Source of the DNA: Dryomyza anilis
Lineage: Eukaryota; Arthropoda; Insecta; Diptera; Dryomyzidae
Length of the DNA stretch: 64,000 nucleotides
NCBI GenBank assembly: GCA_951804985.1
Contig: OX638133.1
Coordinates: 4,050,501 to 4,114,500 of the forward strand
Direction: 5' to 3'
The notes beneath the pieces are model-generated. The model was not told the DNA's origin and made no database searches. It saw nothing but the letters and a program-made list of their open reading frames with translations. The position numbers and the translations under genes were made by a program. Shown piece by piece: positions 10,471 to 22,252 of the stretch. The first letter of the stretch is position 1; each line of letters opens with the position of its first letter.

Positions 10471-11940
10471 TTATTAACATCTAAAATATCTCAAAAAATC
10501 AACAAAAAATATAACTTATTAAATTGTAATTAAATACTCATTAGTTATATAAATCAAATATATTTTTCTAAAAAATATATTTTTTATATTTTTAAGCTAA
10601 ACCAACTTAGCACCACTTTAATTTCAATCAAGACTTGCAGTAGCACAGCTTCGAAGCATTGCGCCAATTATGGCCAAAAACTGATAACACAACTTAGCAA
10701 AATGTTCTAGACCACAAAAAGAAAAGAACCCCAACTTGTATAAGAACCAAACAAACAAAAACATCGAGCAGGTAGTGAGCAGTGAGTGAGTTGTTTGCTG
10801 GTACACACGAAAGTGTTAACTACACCGCAGTGAGCAAACACCAAGCCAATTTTCAGACCAAGTGCATTTCCCCCCCAACTCACAGACATGCTTTCCATAG
10901 CATTTTCATGAAATAAAACACCCCTCCCATGAATTTCCAGTAAAGCAACCAACATCGCAGCTCAAAAATTAAGAAATTCGATAAATTCCACACAATTCCC
11001 CCGATTCCGCACCTACGGCGCTAAATACCATCATTGCTCGTTGCTGGTCCTGTTCTTTTTCTTTCTCTCTCTCTGTCTGGTGTTCTTTTTTTAGCTCTTT
11101 TGGTGCCAATTGTTGGCAACAAAACTTTATCAGTTGCTGGTTGTCGGTTGCAAGTTAGTTGGCCGAACCGAAAAAGCAGCGCAGAGTGGCTCAGCTCAGA
11201 ATGTGGTCCTCAGTGGGGACCAGTTTATTTCTTTAGTGCCGTCATCGTCCTGCTGTAGTGCAGTGCGATTCAGTTCAGTTGTTGTTGTCGTCCTTTTAGC
11301 TGATACGGCTGCTGTTGCACCTGAGTTGCCAACAAAAACAAATTCTAGCTGAAAAACTACAGAGAAAAGAAGCAAAATGACCAACAACATAAATTCCTTG
11401 GGAGTTGTACTATTTTTCAATTCATTTTCGGTTTCAGCTGTAGCTCGGGTAGCTTCATAGCTGCTTCAAGGATGCAGGCCATGCAGTGAACAAGCAGCAG
11501 TCGAGGACGCACACTGCAAGGAGTCACGGAAGAGACTAAAGGTTATTGAGAGAGCAGGAGCGGAATTTATTTGGTTGTGTTAACAGATTTATGACACCAA
11601 TCGGTCTTTAAATGTATTTTTTTTAATATATTTTAAATTTTTGGAATTATTAAATAATATATTTTAATATTTAAATTGTAGTAATCATATTATATATTCT
11701 GCAAAATATATTTTTTCTCTGGTTGCATAAATCACTAAAGACAGCTCTCTGTTTTTATTATAATAACTGGAAAAATAAAGAATATTTCGGTTGTCACAAC
11801 AATTTTAAAATAACAATACACAACACGAATTTTCCTATGAACATACCAAACAACAATTTTTTATAATTCTCTGAAGCTATTTTGACCGTTTGTAACTTTT
11901 GTTTAGAAAATTGCAGATAAATAAGCTGTTTTTCAGTAAT
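10471..11940. other. Non-coding stretch with a GC-richer unique island
   Basis: About 10620-11560 is less AT-rich, with CT-rich and CAG-containing sequence and an acceptor-like ttttcggtttcag ending at 11437. All frames are short and mutually overlapping, so I do not call a gene. It resembles unique intronic or regulatory DNA of flies. The rest is AT-rich. Confidence 0.35.
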
Positions 11941-12408
11941 TGTTATGAAACTTCAGCCTACGGAAAACTGTTCTACTAGTTCGTATCTCTGTATTGTGTA
12001 CAAAGTAAAAACACTCTTATGTTTGGTTTTAATTATAACAATTAACATTATTAATTCACTGAAATAAACAACTTTTCCAATAACAAATTCTAACAACTGC
12101 TGAATGTCCACTATTTTACTTGACATTGTTTTTACGCGAGATTCACTCGGACCATTTTCCAATCGATTTAGCGCCCTTATATACTGCAAACATCAGTTCG
12201 ACAAATTTCGACATGTTTCGAGAACTTTCTACGCTTTTCGTGAATACTACACGAAATTGCATCTCATTCGCATTCATGTGTTTTTAATGCGCTGATCTTC
12301 CATCTCTTTCTCGCACATTTCCTCAGTGCTCTATATTATCTTCCGTCTCTTGCTAACACATCGCTTAGTACGCTGAATTGTCTTGCGTCACATTTACTTT
12401 TATTCAAT
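11941..12408 (-). mobile_element. Partial LTR, same family as the solo LTR at 18.46 kb
   Basis: It begins tgttatgaaacttcag and is collinear with 18464-18960: shared blocks include ctacggaaaactgttct, aaaacactcttatgttt and cttatatactgcaaacatc. The distal end is missing because a SINE starts at 12409. The minus-strand TATA motif (cttatata at 12176-12183 on +) is kept, but the segment holding the start site in the other copy is shortened. No internal retroelement genes are nearby. Confidence 0.7.
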
Positions 12409-12758
12409 GGCACAGTAGCTCAGTGGTTAGTGCGTTGGACTGCGAGCCGAAAGGTTCCCGGTTCAAGACTGGACTGGGGCTAACATGGATTGGGGCTAAC
12501 TGGACTGGGGCTAACATTCTATCTTTTCATAGAAACATTTTCTATACCGCGCTACCTCTCGTCAGTTAATGGCAAACCTACGAGAGTAAAACCATTGCCT
12601 ATGAAAAACCTCTCACCCACCGTTCGGATTCGGCAATAAACTGTAGGTCCCACCACTTTGAGTACAAATATAACACGCACAGCTCAAAATGGTGAGAGAG
12701 CTCGGCCGAAGTTCTATACAGGACTGTAGCGCCAAACTATTATATTATTATTATTATA
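12409..12758 (+). mobile_element. tRNA-derived SINE, copy A
   Basis: The head is tRNA-like: A box tagctcagtgg at 12416-12426 and B box ggttcaagact at 12460-12470. A conserved body follows, including ctacctctcgtcagt, ggattcggcaataaact and gagctcggccgaagttc, then an (ATT)n tail. In this copy the unit ggactggggctaacat after the B box is present three times. Five further copies or fragments lie in the window. It was inserted in, or truncated, the LTR copy at 11941. Confidence 0.85.
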
Positions 12759-13363
12759 TGTATAAAATATATAAACATTTTAAAAGTCTATAAATTTTAA
12801 CATTGATAGGGCATATATCAAAAACTAAAACTGAAAGAAGAAAGTCGGTCACTTTTGTCGATAGTTTGAAATATAGTCTGCAAAACCATATATCATTATC
12901 TCCATTATCATTAGTTCTGAAAAGATAAAAAAAAATAACTAAAAATAGTCTAAAAAAAATAAAAGAATTGTGAGCATAAATTCAAATATCTCAAAAATAT
13001 TAGCATTTATTAATATATATTATAATTAGTATGGACCATTAAGAGAAAAATTGCCTTTACAGTTCTTTGGAAAACTTGCTGTGTAAGTGACGGTATTATT
13101 TTTTCAATCTCAAAAGTGGCTGAGAAGGGCATACAATTTCGATAACATTTTTTTTTTTGAAAACGTTACGTTATAGTAAAAAATCTGAGTATGCAGTAAA
13201 ATTACCACACTCGAAATATATAGAATTGAATGTTCATAAAAACGATTAACTCGTTTTGTTGAGTAGTGTAATCAGAGATCAAAAAATACGGATCAAATAA
13301 TGAGTAATCGAAAACTGAAAGTCGGTTCTTATATGCTTGCACTGCCTTTCAGTTTCTTTTTAA
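12759..13363. other. AT-rich stretch with a dispersed motif
   Basis: No gene. At about 13158-13210 the sequence gaaaacgttacgttatag, followed by ctgagtatgcagt, resembles segments at about 54170 and 54645 inside the long-TIR element, so this may be a fragment of that family. Confidence 0.3.
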
Positions 13364-14217
13364 CCCTTAAAAGCCTGACTTTTTTTTTTTTGAGCTGAAC
13401 AAAATTTTATGTTATAGAATTTGCGATTCTGGACAACGTTTGTTCCATGACTTTGCTCATAGGTGTTACTTACTTTAAGCAGATCAAAAATATCTCGTTG
13501 GTTTCATGCGGAACCTCTACGCACCCGGACTTTGTACTGTACCGGATTTTGTACTTAAGAATTTTTAAAGCAAAAGTTGACAAATTTTATTATGAAAAAA
13601 CGTGGAAAATGTAAAAAAAATTTCAAAAGTATGAATATTTGTGATTTGTTTTGATGAAACAGTGCTTTTTTATGGATTCACTCCGGCCATTGTTGATGTC
13701 ATATTCACACCAAGCACTTATTCTGTTCGAAAATCAGGAATTCTGTTGTTTGTAAACAACAAACTTAAAAAAAAACATAAAACAACGTTTCTATAGAATT
13801 TCACATATGCTTAATTTTTAACTCCCGGTGCCTGATGGTTCCGCAAAGAACCAACCAAAAATTCGAAAAATTCTTTAAAATAAAAAAATTAAATTTATTT
13901 TAAACACTCGCAATATCTTCTAGATACTACAGCGGACACGAGAATATTTTTTCAGCATCAATTTTGACAAATTCACAACAATATTATTTTTTTGAAAGTA
14001 CGCAATTTTACAAAAGTTAATTTTCTTGAGCTTGGTTTCCCTTACTTGACATACAGCCACCAAATTAAATTTATTTCAAACGGGAATTGTCGCAAACGGT
14101 GGCGCTTGGATCGATAAACATTTTAAAAGTCGACGCGGGAATATTAAATAAAATTCGTTGAACAAAGTATAGATTTTCATCCGTTGGTTCCTGGCGGAAC
14201 CAGTGGGCATTTAAGGG
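13364..14217. mobile_element. piggyBac-like non-autonomous element
   Basis: The ends are CCCTTAAAAGCC on the left and GGCATTTAAGGG on the right. The left flank is TTAA at 13360-13363; the right flank is TTAC at 14218-14221, one base from a TTAA duplication. CCC...GGG ends next to TTAA characterise the piggyBac superfamily. Internal inverted repeats such as ggttcctggcggaacc (about 14186-14201) and a ggttccgc motif recur. No transposase frame remains. Confidence 0.6.
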
Positions 14218-15120
14218 TTACGTTGATCACAAAGAGAGCATTATAATATGTTTTGAATTTGAAAAATATTCATATATCGTCGTTGTAGAACATTTTCAAA
14301 ATGTCAAATAATCATTTACAAAAATCTTTATATATCTGTCAATTTTTAATCGATCATCTCAATTGTTTTTACCACATGATAAGAAAATATAAATATATCA
14401 ATAGATATTTCAACTTTAAAAATGCATCCATTACTTTTTATAATATTAATCAACAAACTCGAAATTTAAGTTTTTTTATAAAAACGTATTTGGTGACTTT
14501 TCGTTCTACAACAACGATATGATATTAGCAAAATTTTTGCATATGGACATTTCTGAACGGGACATTCGTATGCTTTAAACTTTAATATCTCGAAGGAAAA
14601 TAAATGAATTTACTTAATATTTTCAATAGTAGTAGTATTTAAATAGAACTTACATCTGCAAAAAATTAAAAAATTCCATATGGTAGTTCAAAAGAAATAA
14701 ATTAAATAATGGTTGTTTCGGACGGGAAAAACGGAAGTGCAGGTTCATATGGAAATTCCAAAAAGTTGTGAATTTTATGTATCCCTTCTTTACTTATTTT
14801 AGCTGAAATCATGTGCTTTCTTTTTATATTTAAACTTTGTTTCTTAAATTTATAGTTTTTTCAGATTAAATCACATTCCGGAGTTCCGTATATTCCGAAA
14901 AGAAATTATAGAAATTATCACTACGATTTTTTTTCTAAAAATACTTTTTGCGCACAATATATTTTTTTGAATTATCTAGCAACATAGCTGAGACAATTTA
15001 ATTTCCTTTGTTACTAAAGTTTATAGTTATTTCGTAGTAAATCACAGAATAGTTCCGTATATGCCTTGTTGAAATTTTCAATGCGATATTTTGCTAAAAA
15101 TATTTTTAAAGCTGGAAATA
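14218..15120. other. AT-rich non-coding stretch
   Basis: The 73-codon ORF at 14301-14522 has AT-driven composition and no recognisable domain. I see no RNA gene or element here. Confidence 0.3.
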
Positions 15121-15418
15121 TTATAATAATAATAGTTTGGCGCTACAGTCCTGTATAGAACTTCGGCCGAGCTCTCTCACCATTTTGAACTGTACGTGTT
15201 ATATTTGTACTCAAAGTGGTGGGACCTACAGTTTATTGCCGAATCCGAACGACGGGTGAGAGCTTTTCATAGGCAATGTTTTACTCTCGTAGGTTTGCCA
15301 TTTACTGCCGAGAGGTAGCGCGGTATAGAAAAATGTTTCTATGTTAGCCCCAGTCCAGGCTTGAACCGAGGACCTTTCGGCTCGCAGTCCAACGCACTAA
15401 CCACTGAGCTACCGCGGC
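15121..15418 (-). mobile_element. tRNA-derived SINE, copy B
   Basis: Reverse orientation. The (TTA)n tail is at 15121-15134 and the tRNA-like head at about 15345-15418 (minus strand: gccgcggtagctcagtgg as 5' end and A box; B box ggttcaagcct). Full length, with the body close to copies A and C. Flanks are both ATTA-rich, so the target duplication is ambiguous. Confidence 0.85.
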
Positions 15419-16559
15419 TATTAATAATCTTAATAATCATTATAAAGAAATGAAGAGTAATGTAAAAAATATAAAAAAAGAAAACAAAAAAAAAAAAACT
15501 TAAAAAACGATTCGAATTTCCCGATGTAAATTTGAAAAGAATTTTTCTTTTATCTTTTTCATACTGTGGTTTTACACGTTTGGTACTGAATATTCCGGAT
15601 GGAACAAAATTCAATTAGCTGTCAAATTTTTTCTAGAATTACTAGGACATCCATGTTTACATTTTGGAAAATTCCGAGATTCAAATTTAGGAATGGAAGG
15701 TTCAACACTTTAAAAAAATGGTTAGTTCAATATGATAATAAATGTATGTTTCTAATACCGGATGGGTCTACGGATTTTTTTTTTAATAAAACGGGTTTGA
15801 AGTTGATGAAATTAGCTAACTGTTAATGTAAAGCACAAGAATGGTGCACAACTGGGTATTGAAAAAAAAGCTGTAAAATTGGCCCTTTTTGGCTTAAAAA
15901 TGAGTTTTAATGCTTCAAATCTCAGGTTATGTTAAAGGACTTTTGAAAATTGATATGAACATATAATTAGTGTACTGTAATGCATGTTTTGGATGAAATA
16001 AAAATAAGTCTGACTTTATATCCAATGCTTACCAATAGAAACCTCAAAAATGTAGTTTGTCGTTTATGTCGAATATCCTTGAAACTGAACATATAGGAAA
16101 AAACTGAAAACGCCATTGTTATAAGAATGTCCAAATCCATAAGAATTTAATTTTCATTTCTGGTGGTATAATGGGAGCACACAGAGTGTTATCGGTAGGT
16201 TAATTTATCAGTATTTTATAAATATTATTAACCATTGAAGACGACACATCGTCAAATACCATATTTTTTTCTGGTATTCCTAATTTTATTTAGTAATAAT
16301 GAAAAAAAAATGAAAAACCTTATTTACCCTGCTGCACTCCTGAACTTTCAGCATCCATCCTAAAGTCTTTCCAGTAAATAAACTTGAGAAAAACAAATCC
16401 GAATGCCTCCAAAATAATAAAGTGAACGTGGACCGAATCAAAGAGAACGGAAATAAAAAGAAGAATGCATAAAAAAGCAAATAAACGAGAAAATAGTGAT
16501 AAAAAAAATCAGCACAAGAGGAGGACAGTGTGAAAATGTACGAAATTTGGCGAAATAAA
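15419..16559. other. AT-rich non-coding stretch
   Basis: Three ORFs of 64-91 codons lie in or across this stretch; none shows a recognisable motif and the last codons of the 91-codon ORF are SINE sequence. I see no supported gene. Confidence 0.3.
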
Positions 16560-16930
16560 ATTTCAATTTGTAAAATTTCATTCGCACTTGCCTTCGGTGT
16601 CTCGATGTCGGCATCGTCGTCGTCGTCGTCAACTTCGTTACGCGCTGCTGGCTGAAATCAGCAGAGAAGACAATTTTGAAAGCGGAGAAGGCGAAGAAAA
16701 AGCGAAGAGAGCCACATTCACAGTTGTAACCGAAGACGACATAATTCAGGCTTCCCAGGGGCGCTCGAATTATTTCACGATGGCATTTATATGCGGCATG
16801 CAATCCGAGCGATTCGCTGGTTGAGCGCGCCTCGGAGAAGCCGAGGGCGGAGGCGATTTTCAGCAGCAGCAGGAGAGCAGGAGATGCCCGAAAACCAAAC
16901 CGGGCGATAACGCTTGTTGATGGTTTCCAG
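16560..16930 (+). other. GC-richer island ending in a consensus 5' splice site; possible exon
   Basis: Composition rises clearly relative to both flanks. The island ends gtttccag|gtgagcg (junction 16930/16931), an excellent 5' splice-site match. It contains (tcg)n at about 16613-16630 and CAG repeats near 16860. A 78-codon frame at 16588-16824 is open but arginine-rich from the TCG/CGT repeat, and closes before the donor, so a 5' non-coding exon is the simplest reading. A chance donor is possible. Confidence 0.25.
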
Positions 16931-17518
16931 GTGAGCGAATGAGTGAATGAAATGCGATTGGATTAAATAATAAATGAATTTGTGACCTGCTGTTCGTGCG
17001 ACGCACCAAACTGCTGCCGAGTCTCACCGTGCCAACGTGGGGTGGAGGTGCGTCAAGTGGGGGTGAAAATAAAGATGGTGCGAAGCAACTGCTTTTGGTT
17101 GATGTTTTCCTGTAGTTGTTGATGCTAATGCTGTAGGTCTTGTTGTTTTTGGCACATAAGTTGGCTATCATTAGTTGGCTGCAACGTCGTCTTCAAGTGC
17201 TGGCAAAGAAACAGCTGAAAAAAGTGGTCGGAGCGAAGATTTTTAATTTACGCAATTTCCCATGGGTGAAATTGCGGGCTTGAAAATGGGACAAATAGAA
17301 TTAAATAAAAACGATTTAAATGGCAAATGTACATTTATTTCGATGTCTACAAAAAAAATTAATTTTGATTTTCATTCTTGGAAGTTTTTTAATGTTTAAA
17401 AAAAAATATTAATAAAAATCCTTAAACAGGATTATACACCATGTGATCAAATATGCATTGAAAGTGAAATATTAAAAAAGAAAAATTTATTTAATTGTTT
17501 TGAAAACATTTAGTTTGT
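16931..17518. other. Unique sequence, possible start of an intron
   Basis: GC-moderate to about 17280, then AT-rich. The minus-strand 103-codon ORF (16860-17171) overlaps the possible exon and has no recognisable domain. No element seen. Confidence 0.3.
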
Positions 17519-17640
17519 CCTACACTGAAATTTTTTTTTTTTCAATATGATGATTTTATTCATTAATATTATGAATATTTTTACCAACTACCAGATTCAT
17601 CATATGTATTATTTCATTCATTAAATAGCAATTTAATAAT
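17519..17640. repeat. Terminal fragment of the 30-kb palindrome family
   Basis: tacactgaaattttttt, then tatgatgattttattca and caccaactaccag-like sequence, matches the right arm of the 30010-31517 element (about 31440-31515) in inverted orientation. Only one end is present. Confidence 0.5.
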
Positions 17641-18252
17641 TTTAAACATTAAATTTATACATAAAAATTTGACTTCATTTACACATCGTCACTCTCATGC
17701 CAAAGGGGCGAATGTGCATTTTTAAAAATGTTGGGAAATCAAATGTTCAAGTTTGAAGTGCTTTAAATATTAGCACTTAAATTTTTATGTTTTTCAATTT
17801 TTTCTTTTATTTTGGTGTATTCGTTAATTATTATAACGTATGTAAAATATCGTTAGATTTGGACAACCTACTGAATTATAAATACGGATTTTGTGAGGCT
17901 ATATCCTGATCAAAACGAAAATATTTTTGTTTTTTATGCTATAACTTTTTATTAGTAATGTTTGCATTAATTGTCTGCTTTTAAAGTACCTATCTATTGG
18001 CATAATTAATTAAAAATATTTTGTCAAACATTAATTTGCCATTTGCAGGAAAAAATGTTTGGAAAAATATATAGAATATTTGAATATTGATGCCAATCGA
18101 TAGGTGCTTTAAAAACAAATAATTAATACCTTTACACCACTGTTTTATCTTGCACCAATAAAAAATTATAGCAAAAAAAGGAAGAAATTGGAAAAATTAA
18201 AATTCTTGTCATGCCAAAAGGGCGAATATTTTCGTTTTTTTGCTTTAATGGT

Positions 18253-18430
18253 AAATTCGAATTTCGGTAGTAAATTTTAATAATTTCGACTCGTTGTTGG
18301 CTCGTATATCTTTCCATCAGGAAATGGCGAATCTTACTAAAGAGAAATGTCAAAAGAGCGGCGAGAAATATGGCGTCGTTTGCTGTCCCTGTCGCTCTAC
18401 TTTTGTAGCGTTACTGTTAAAAAAACCCTG
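18253..18430 (-). mobile_element. Tc1/mariner-like element, one half
   Basis: Reading on the minus strand from 18430, a terminus with gtaacgctacaaaagtagag leads to an ATG-initiated MERYTS, then QQRVEIIKIYYRNS, the N-terminal helix-turn-helix start of a Tc1/mariner-type transposase. The outer edge abuts TA at 18431-18432. The other half is absent. It matches the right arm of the 6.67-kb MITE with a few substitutions. Confidence 0.6.
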
Positions 18431-18463
18431 TACCTATCGATCTGCATCATTAATTAAAAATAT

Positions 18464-18995
18464 TGTTACGAAAATTCAGTCTACGGAAAACTGTTCTACG
18501 AGTTCGTATCCCTGGATTGTGTATAAAATAAAAACACTCTTATGTTTGGTTTAAATTATAACAATTAACTTTATTAATTCACTTTAATAAACAACTTTAC
18601 TAATAACAAATTCTAACAACTGCTGCATGTCCACAATTTAACTTGACAATTATCACACGAGATGCCCTCGACCACTTTACAATCACTACTGAAGTCCAGT
18701 GCCTCAGATGCGCGGCCTTATATACTGCATGCATCAGTTCGACACGTTTCGACAAGCTTCGAGTTGTTTCGAGAACCTTCTACTCGTTTCGTGAATGACG
18801 CATGCTATTGGCATCTCATTCGCACTCATGTGTTTTAATGTGTAGATCTTCCCTCTCTTTCTCGCACATTGCTCAGTACGCTGAATGATCTTCCCTCTCT
18901 TTCTAACACATTGCTTAGTGCGCTGAATTGTCTTGCGTCTCATTTATTATTGTTGATTGCTTGCACAGTGGGGCAAATTACCTCTTTTCGTAACA
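18464..18995 (-). mobile_element. Solo LTR with 4-bp target duplication
   Basis: It starts TGTTACGAAAA and ends TTTTCGTAACA, and is flanked on both sides by ATAT (18460-18463 and 18996-18999). The 4-bp duplication fits Ty3/gypsy-type elements better than copia or Pao, which use 5 bp. On the minus strand a TATATAAG box (18717-18724) lies about 34 nt upstream of a TCAGTA initiator (A at 18690), with AATAAA further downstream, so transcription would run leftward. No internal genes remain; recombination between two LTRs is the usual cause. Confidence 0.8.
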
Positions 18996-19015
18996 ATATA
19001 TTGCCAAACATTAAA

Positions 19016-19057
19016 CCCTTGAAAAAACTTATGTAGCGCTCTTATTGAAAAACCCTG
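19016..19057. repeat. Isolated Tc1/mariner-type terminus
   Basis: The inverse of this 42-bp piece, beginning cagggtttttcaataagagc, equals the extra terminus at 6630. TA follows at 19058-19059. It replaces part of the second hairpin module of the foldback copy around it. Confidence 0.5.
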
Positions 19058-19217
19058 TACAAACAATAAATGCATATACACTACTTTTTTATCTTATATA
19101 AATAAAAAGTTATGGCGAAAAAATGAAAAATTCGCTCTTTTGACATGACAAGATTTTCAAGATTTTCAGAAGTCTTGTAAAAGTGTGTCAAAAATTTCAA
19201 GTAAGTTGTCTAACTGA

Positions 19218-20007
19218 TTATACCCTACACCTATGAGGTACAGGGTATATTAACTTTGTGCATATATTGTAAAGCCCCTTGAGAGGCGTGTCCGGTATAG
19301 AAAAGTATATATATTCTTGATCAGCATCACCACCCGAGTCCGTTTAGCCATGTCCGTCTGTCTGTCCGTCTTGCTGTCTTGCTAGCCGAATACAGAATAA
19401 CTTGTGAAATACTGATCAGAATGCGATGAAATTTCGTCGAAATAAATTTTAGACAAAAGTAGGAACTGAGTTTCAAAATGAGCCAAATCGGTCAACGGAC
19501 ACGCCCACCTCCCATACAAGACATTTTTATATAACTCTTTCGGTATAGTTATAAAGGTATAGTTATAAAGTTTAAAACGTATTGTTAGAATTCACCTTAA
19601 AATATGTGGTCCAAAAATGGGCGTAATCCGCCCACTTTTTTTTTCATTATTTCCGGGGTTTTCACAGTGGAAATTTGATCCGTACATTATTAAAAACAAA
19701 TCTATGAAATATTAGCCTTTCAAAATTTTAAATATGGGCGTGGTCCGCCCAATTATATTTTTCAAATTTTATTTTTTTAGTTTTTTATACTTTTATACAA
19801 TTTTTTAATTTATGGGGATATAAGGCGTAAATTTCTGATATATGAATAATATTCTGAGGGTGGGGAGCATAATTAAAAACTTTAAAATTAATGTATGCAA
19901 TTAAATATCTCACATTAATATCCCCACCAAAGGTGTAGGGTATTCCATAATCGGGCCCGATCGACTATAAAAATCCGCCCCATGTGACCGAACTTTCCCA
20001 ACTCGTT
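19218..20007 (+). mobile_element. mini-me/DINE-1-like element M5
   Basis: Same architecture as M2 and M4: ttataccctacacctatgag start, TA tract, core, GTCY tract at about 19352-19372, and an end with cgggcccgatcgactata followed by ctttcccaactcgtt. Small deletions relative to M2, including part of the segment near 19540. Confidence 0.78.
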
Positions 20008-21599
20008 TTTTAAAGGTAAACTTTTGAAATGCGAAAAATACGAAAAATTATAAAGTGAAGAAAAAGAAAAATAAACTTTATTTTTAATCATCGGAAAATA
20101 AAATATTGAACTTAATTTGATAGTTTTCGACTTCCAGTTTTTTTTTTTAATTTATCTCGGTTTGTCCAAATCTGGCATATCCTTACACCCAATGAAAATA
20201 TAAATGACATAATCGACATCCTTAAGTTGTATTTAGCAAAATTCGAAAAAAATAAGTCAGGATGTATTAAAGAAGTTTTTGAAAAATAATAAAGAGATAA
20301 ATCTGTAATTTTTGGTCTAATTTTATTATATTTATTTTTAGTTTTCACATTAATGTATTCTTCTTTTTAATTTGATCACTCAATAATACCCATTTTTGGT
20401 CTCAGAAAAAAAATATATACCTATTTTTGTACTTCAATTAAGATTTTGTTTCAGCATTTTATAAAATTTATATATGTATAAAAAGTTAGAAAAACCCAAA
20501 ATTTCATGATTTTAAAAATTTAAGGATACGATTGTTAACAATCAATCAATTTAATTAAAAAACATATATTTTGTAAAATTTAATATTATTTGTTTACAGC
20601 AAATAAAAAGGAAAAAAAATGTAAGCTATGCATAATAAGCTTGTGCATGTTAAAAAGCTTTAGCAATTCTCGCGAATGCGTTAATTAAATAAACACAAAC
20701 GCACTTGTTTTGTATCAGATACGTGCTTAACGTGCGCAGCTAATGTTGGCAACACTGGCAACGACAGAATGACGGTGATGCGTTCAACTTTAGCTGCTAA
20801 ATGAAAATTTTGCTGCACGGCAACCAAGCAACACAAAAAATAAAACAACGCCAATGTAGTATGTAGTATGTGTTAAAGTTGGCAACACTTTGCAGTTTAA
20901 AGCAAGCGCCTCAATCTGCTATTGCTGCTTGTTGCTGTTGCCATCGCCTGGTTGGCTGCTGCTCCTGGTTGACGTCATGATGACGTCGTGCATTGTACGG
21001 CGACGCAAGTCGTCTGATAGCTGCTCCCAGAAGATGACATTTTCATTAAAATTGCAAAAACTGTTTATTCATTTATGCGTCTGTTCAGTCATTCAGTCAT
21101 TCAGTCAGTCAGTCATTCGTTCGTTCTTTTTTCAATTGTTCATTCAAGGTGGTTTGGCTGACAGACAGATCTACTGACGCACGAAAATAAGAAGACGATG
21201 CAGACGAGGAGGCGGAAGAGTCAAAGGCAGCGAAAGTAGAGAAAGACGCGACGGAAATTAACTCATCAGCACACGGCATTGAATAATATGACTGAATGAC
21301 AGCGAAGGTTCACATAAAAAACTGGGTCAAGTGTGTCTTCGGAAGGACATCCTATTTAAGGAAGTATAAAGGATGTCGCTGCAGCCTTGATATGTAAACC
21401 AACCAAATTAAATGATAGGGAAGAGAAACTTTTAATCAACTGCAAACAAAACAGAACAACTGCAAAAAAAAGAAAATTATAAAATAAATCAGGACAATTC
21501 TAAAAAAAAAAATATTCTTAAAAATTATTTTTATGAGAAAAGAATTTTTTAATGAAAAAAAAAATTGGTAGAAATATTTATTTATATATGCAGTTGAAT
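20008..21599. other. Non-coding stretch with a unique GC-richer island
   Basis: About 20690-21420 is less AT-rich, with two copies of ttggcaacact (about 20745 and 20880), a tgacgtcatgatgacgtc near-palindrome at about 20970 and a cagtcatt/cagt microsatellite at about 21086-21125. The 95-codon ORF at 20890-21177 is driven by these repeats. The island could be regulatory. The rest is AT-rich. Confidence 0.35.
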
Positions 21600-22252
21600 A
21601 GTTATTATTTTAATTTTTTCAAATAATCAAAATTTTGTAAAGCTTTTAAAGATCAAATTTAAAAAGCTCTTAAATTGCACATATTAGATTATTCCATATC
21701 TTTTAAAAGCTTCAAAACTTTTTATCATTCGAAAACTATGCAAAGCTCGATTTTCCAAAAAATATAAAAAAAATAATAATACATTTTTTTCAAAAATCAT
21801 AATTTTATATAGCTTATAGCTCTAAATGTAACTTAAATCATAATTATTATAAATATGTAAAAAATTAAAATTATTTTTAATTCTTATAATTTATAAATCT
21901 TTTAAAGTAATACATTTTAAAAGCTATGAAATGTAATTGAAATCTCAAATATTCGAAATACGAAAAAAAATGAATTATGTATTACATATTATAATGCTTT
22001 TATAGCTATAAAGCTTTTAAGCTTTAAATTTCCATAACTCTCAGATGTAACAAACAAATTATTTATTTGCAATTTAATAAAAAATTGTCATATATGAAAT
22101 TTTATAGAACTCTTAAAGCTTAATATTTCAAAAGCTCTCAAACTGAAATTTTAATTGTAAAATAAAAACTTTTTTTAATTTGCAAAGATGTCATTATGAA
22201 AGCTTACAGCAAAATCAAAAGCTTTCAAATGCAACTAAGAATTGTTGAAAAC
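21600..22252. repeat. Degenerate AAAAGCT-motif repeat, left of the octamer array
   Basis: Motifs of the form aaaagctytcaaatgyaact recur at irregular spacing of about 60-100 bp, for example near 21641, 21706, 21815, 21925, 21993, 22107, 22150 and 22218. The same motif resumes after the octamer array at about 23290. It looks like an old, decayed tandem repeat into which the octamer array expanded. Confidence 0.4.

Larger units (their letters stand above)
17684..19162. mobile_element. Foldback family ATCGTCACT, copy 2, with nested insertions
   Basis: It starts catcgtcactctcatgcc and follows copy 1 through the first hairpin module. The second module is interrupted by a Tc1/mariner-like half element (18253-18430), a solo LTR (18464-18995) and a mariner-type terminus (19016-19057). 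The sequence then returns to family modules (aacaataaatgcat and a closing tttgacatgacaag). Aligning with copy 1 shows that family sequence was lost at both mariner pieces but not at the LTR. Confidence 0.65.
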
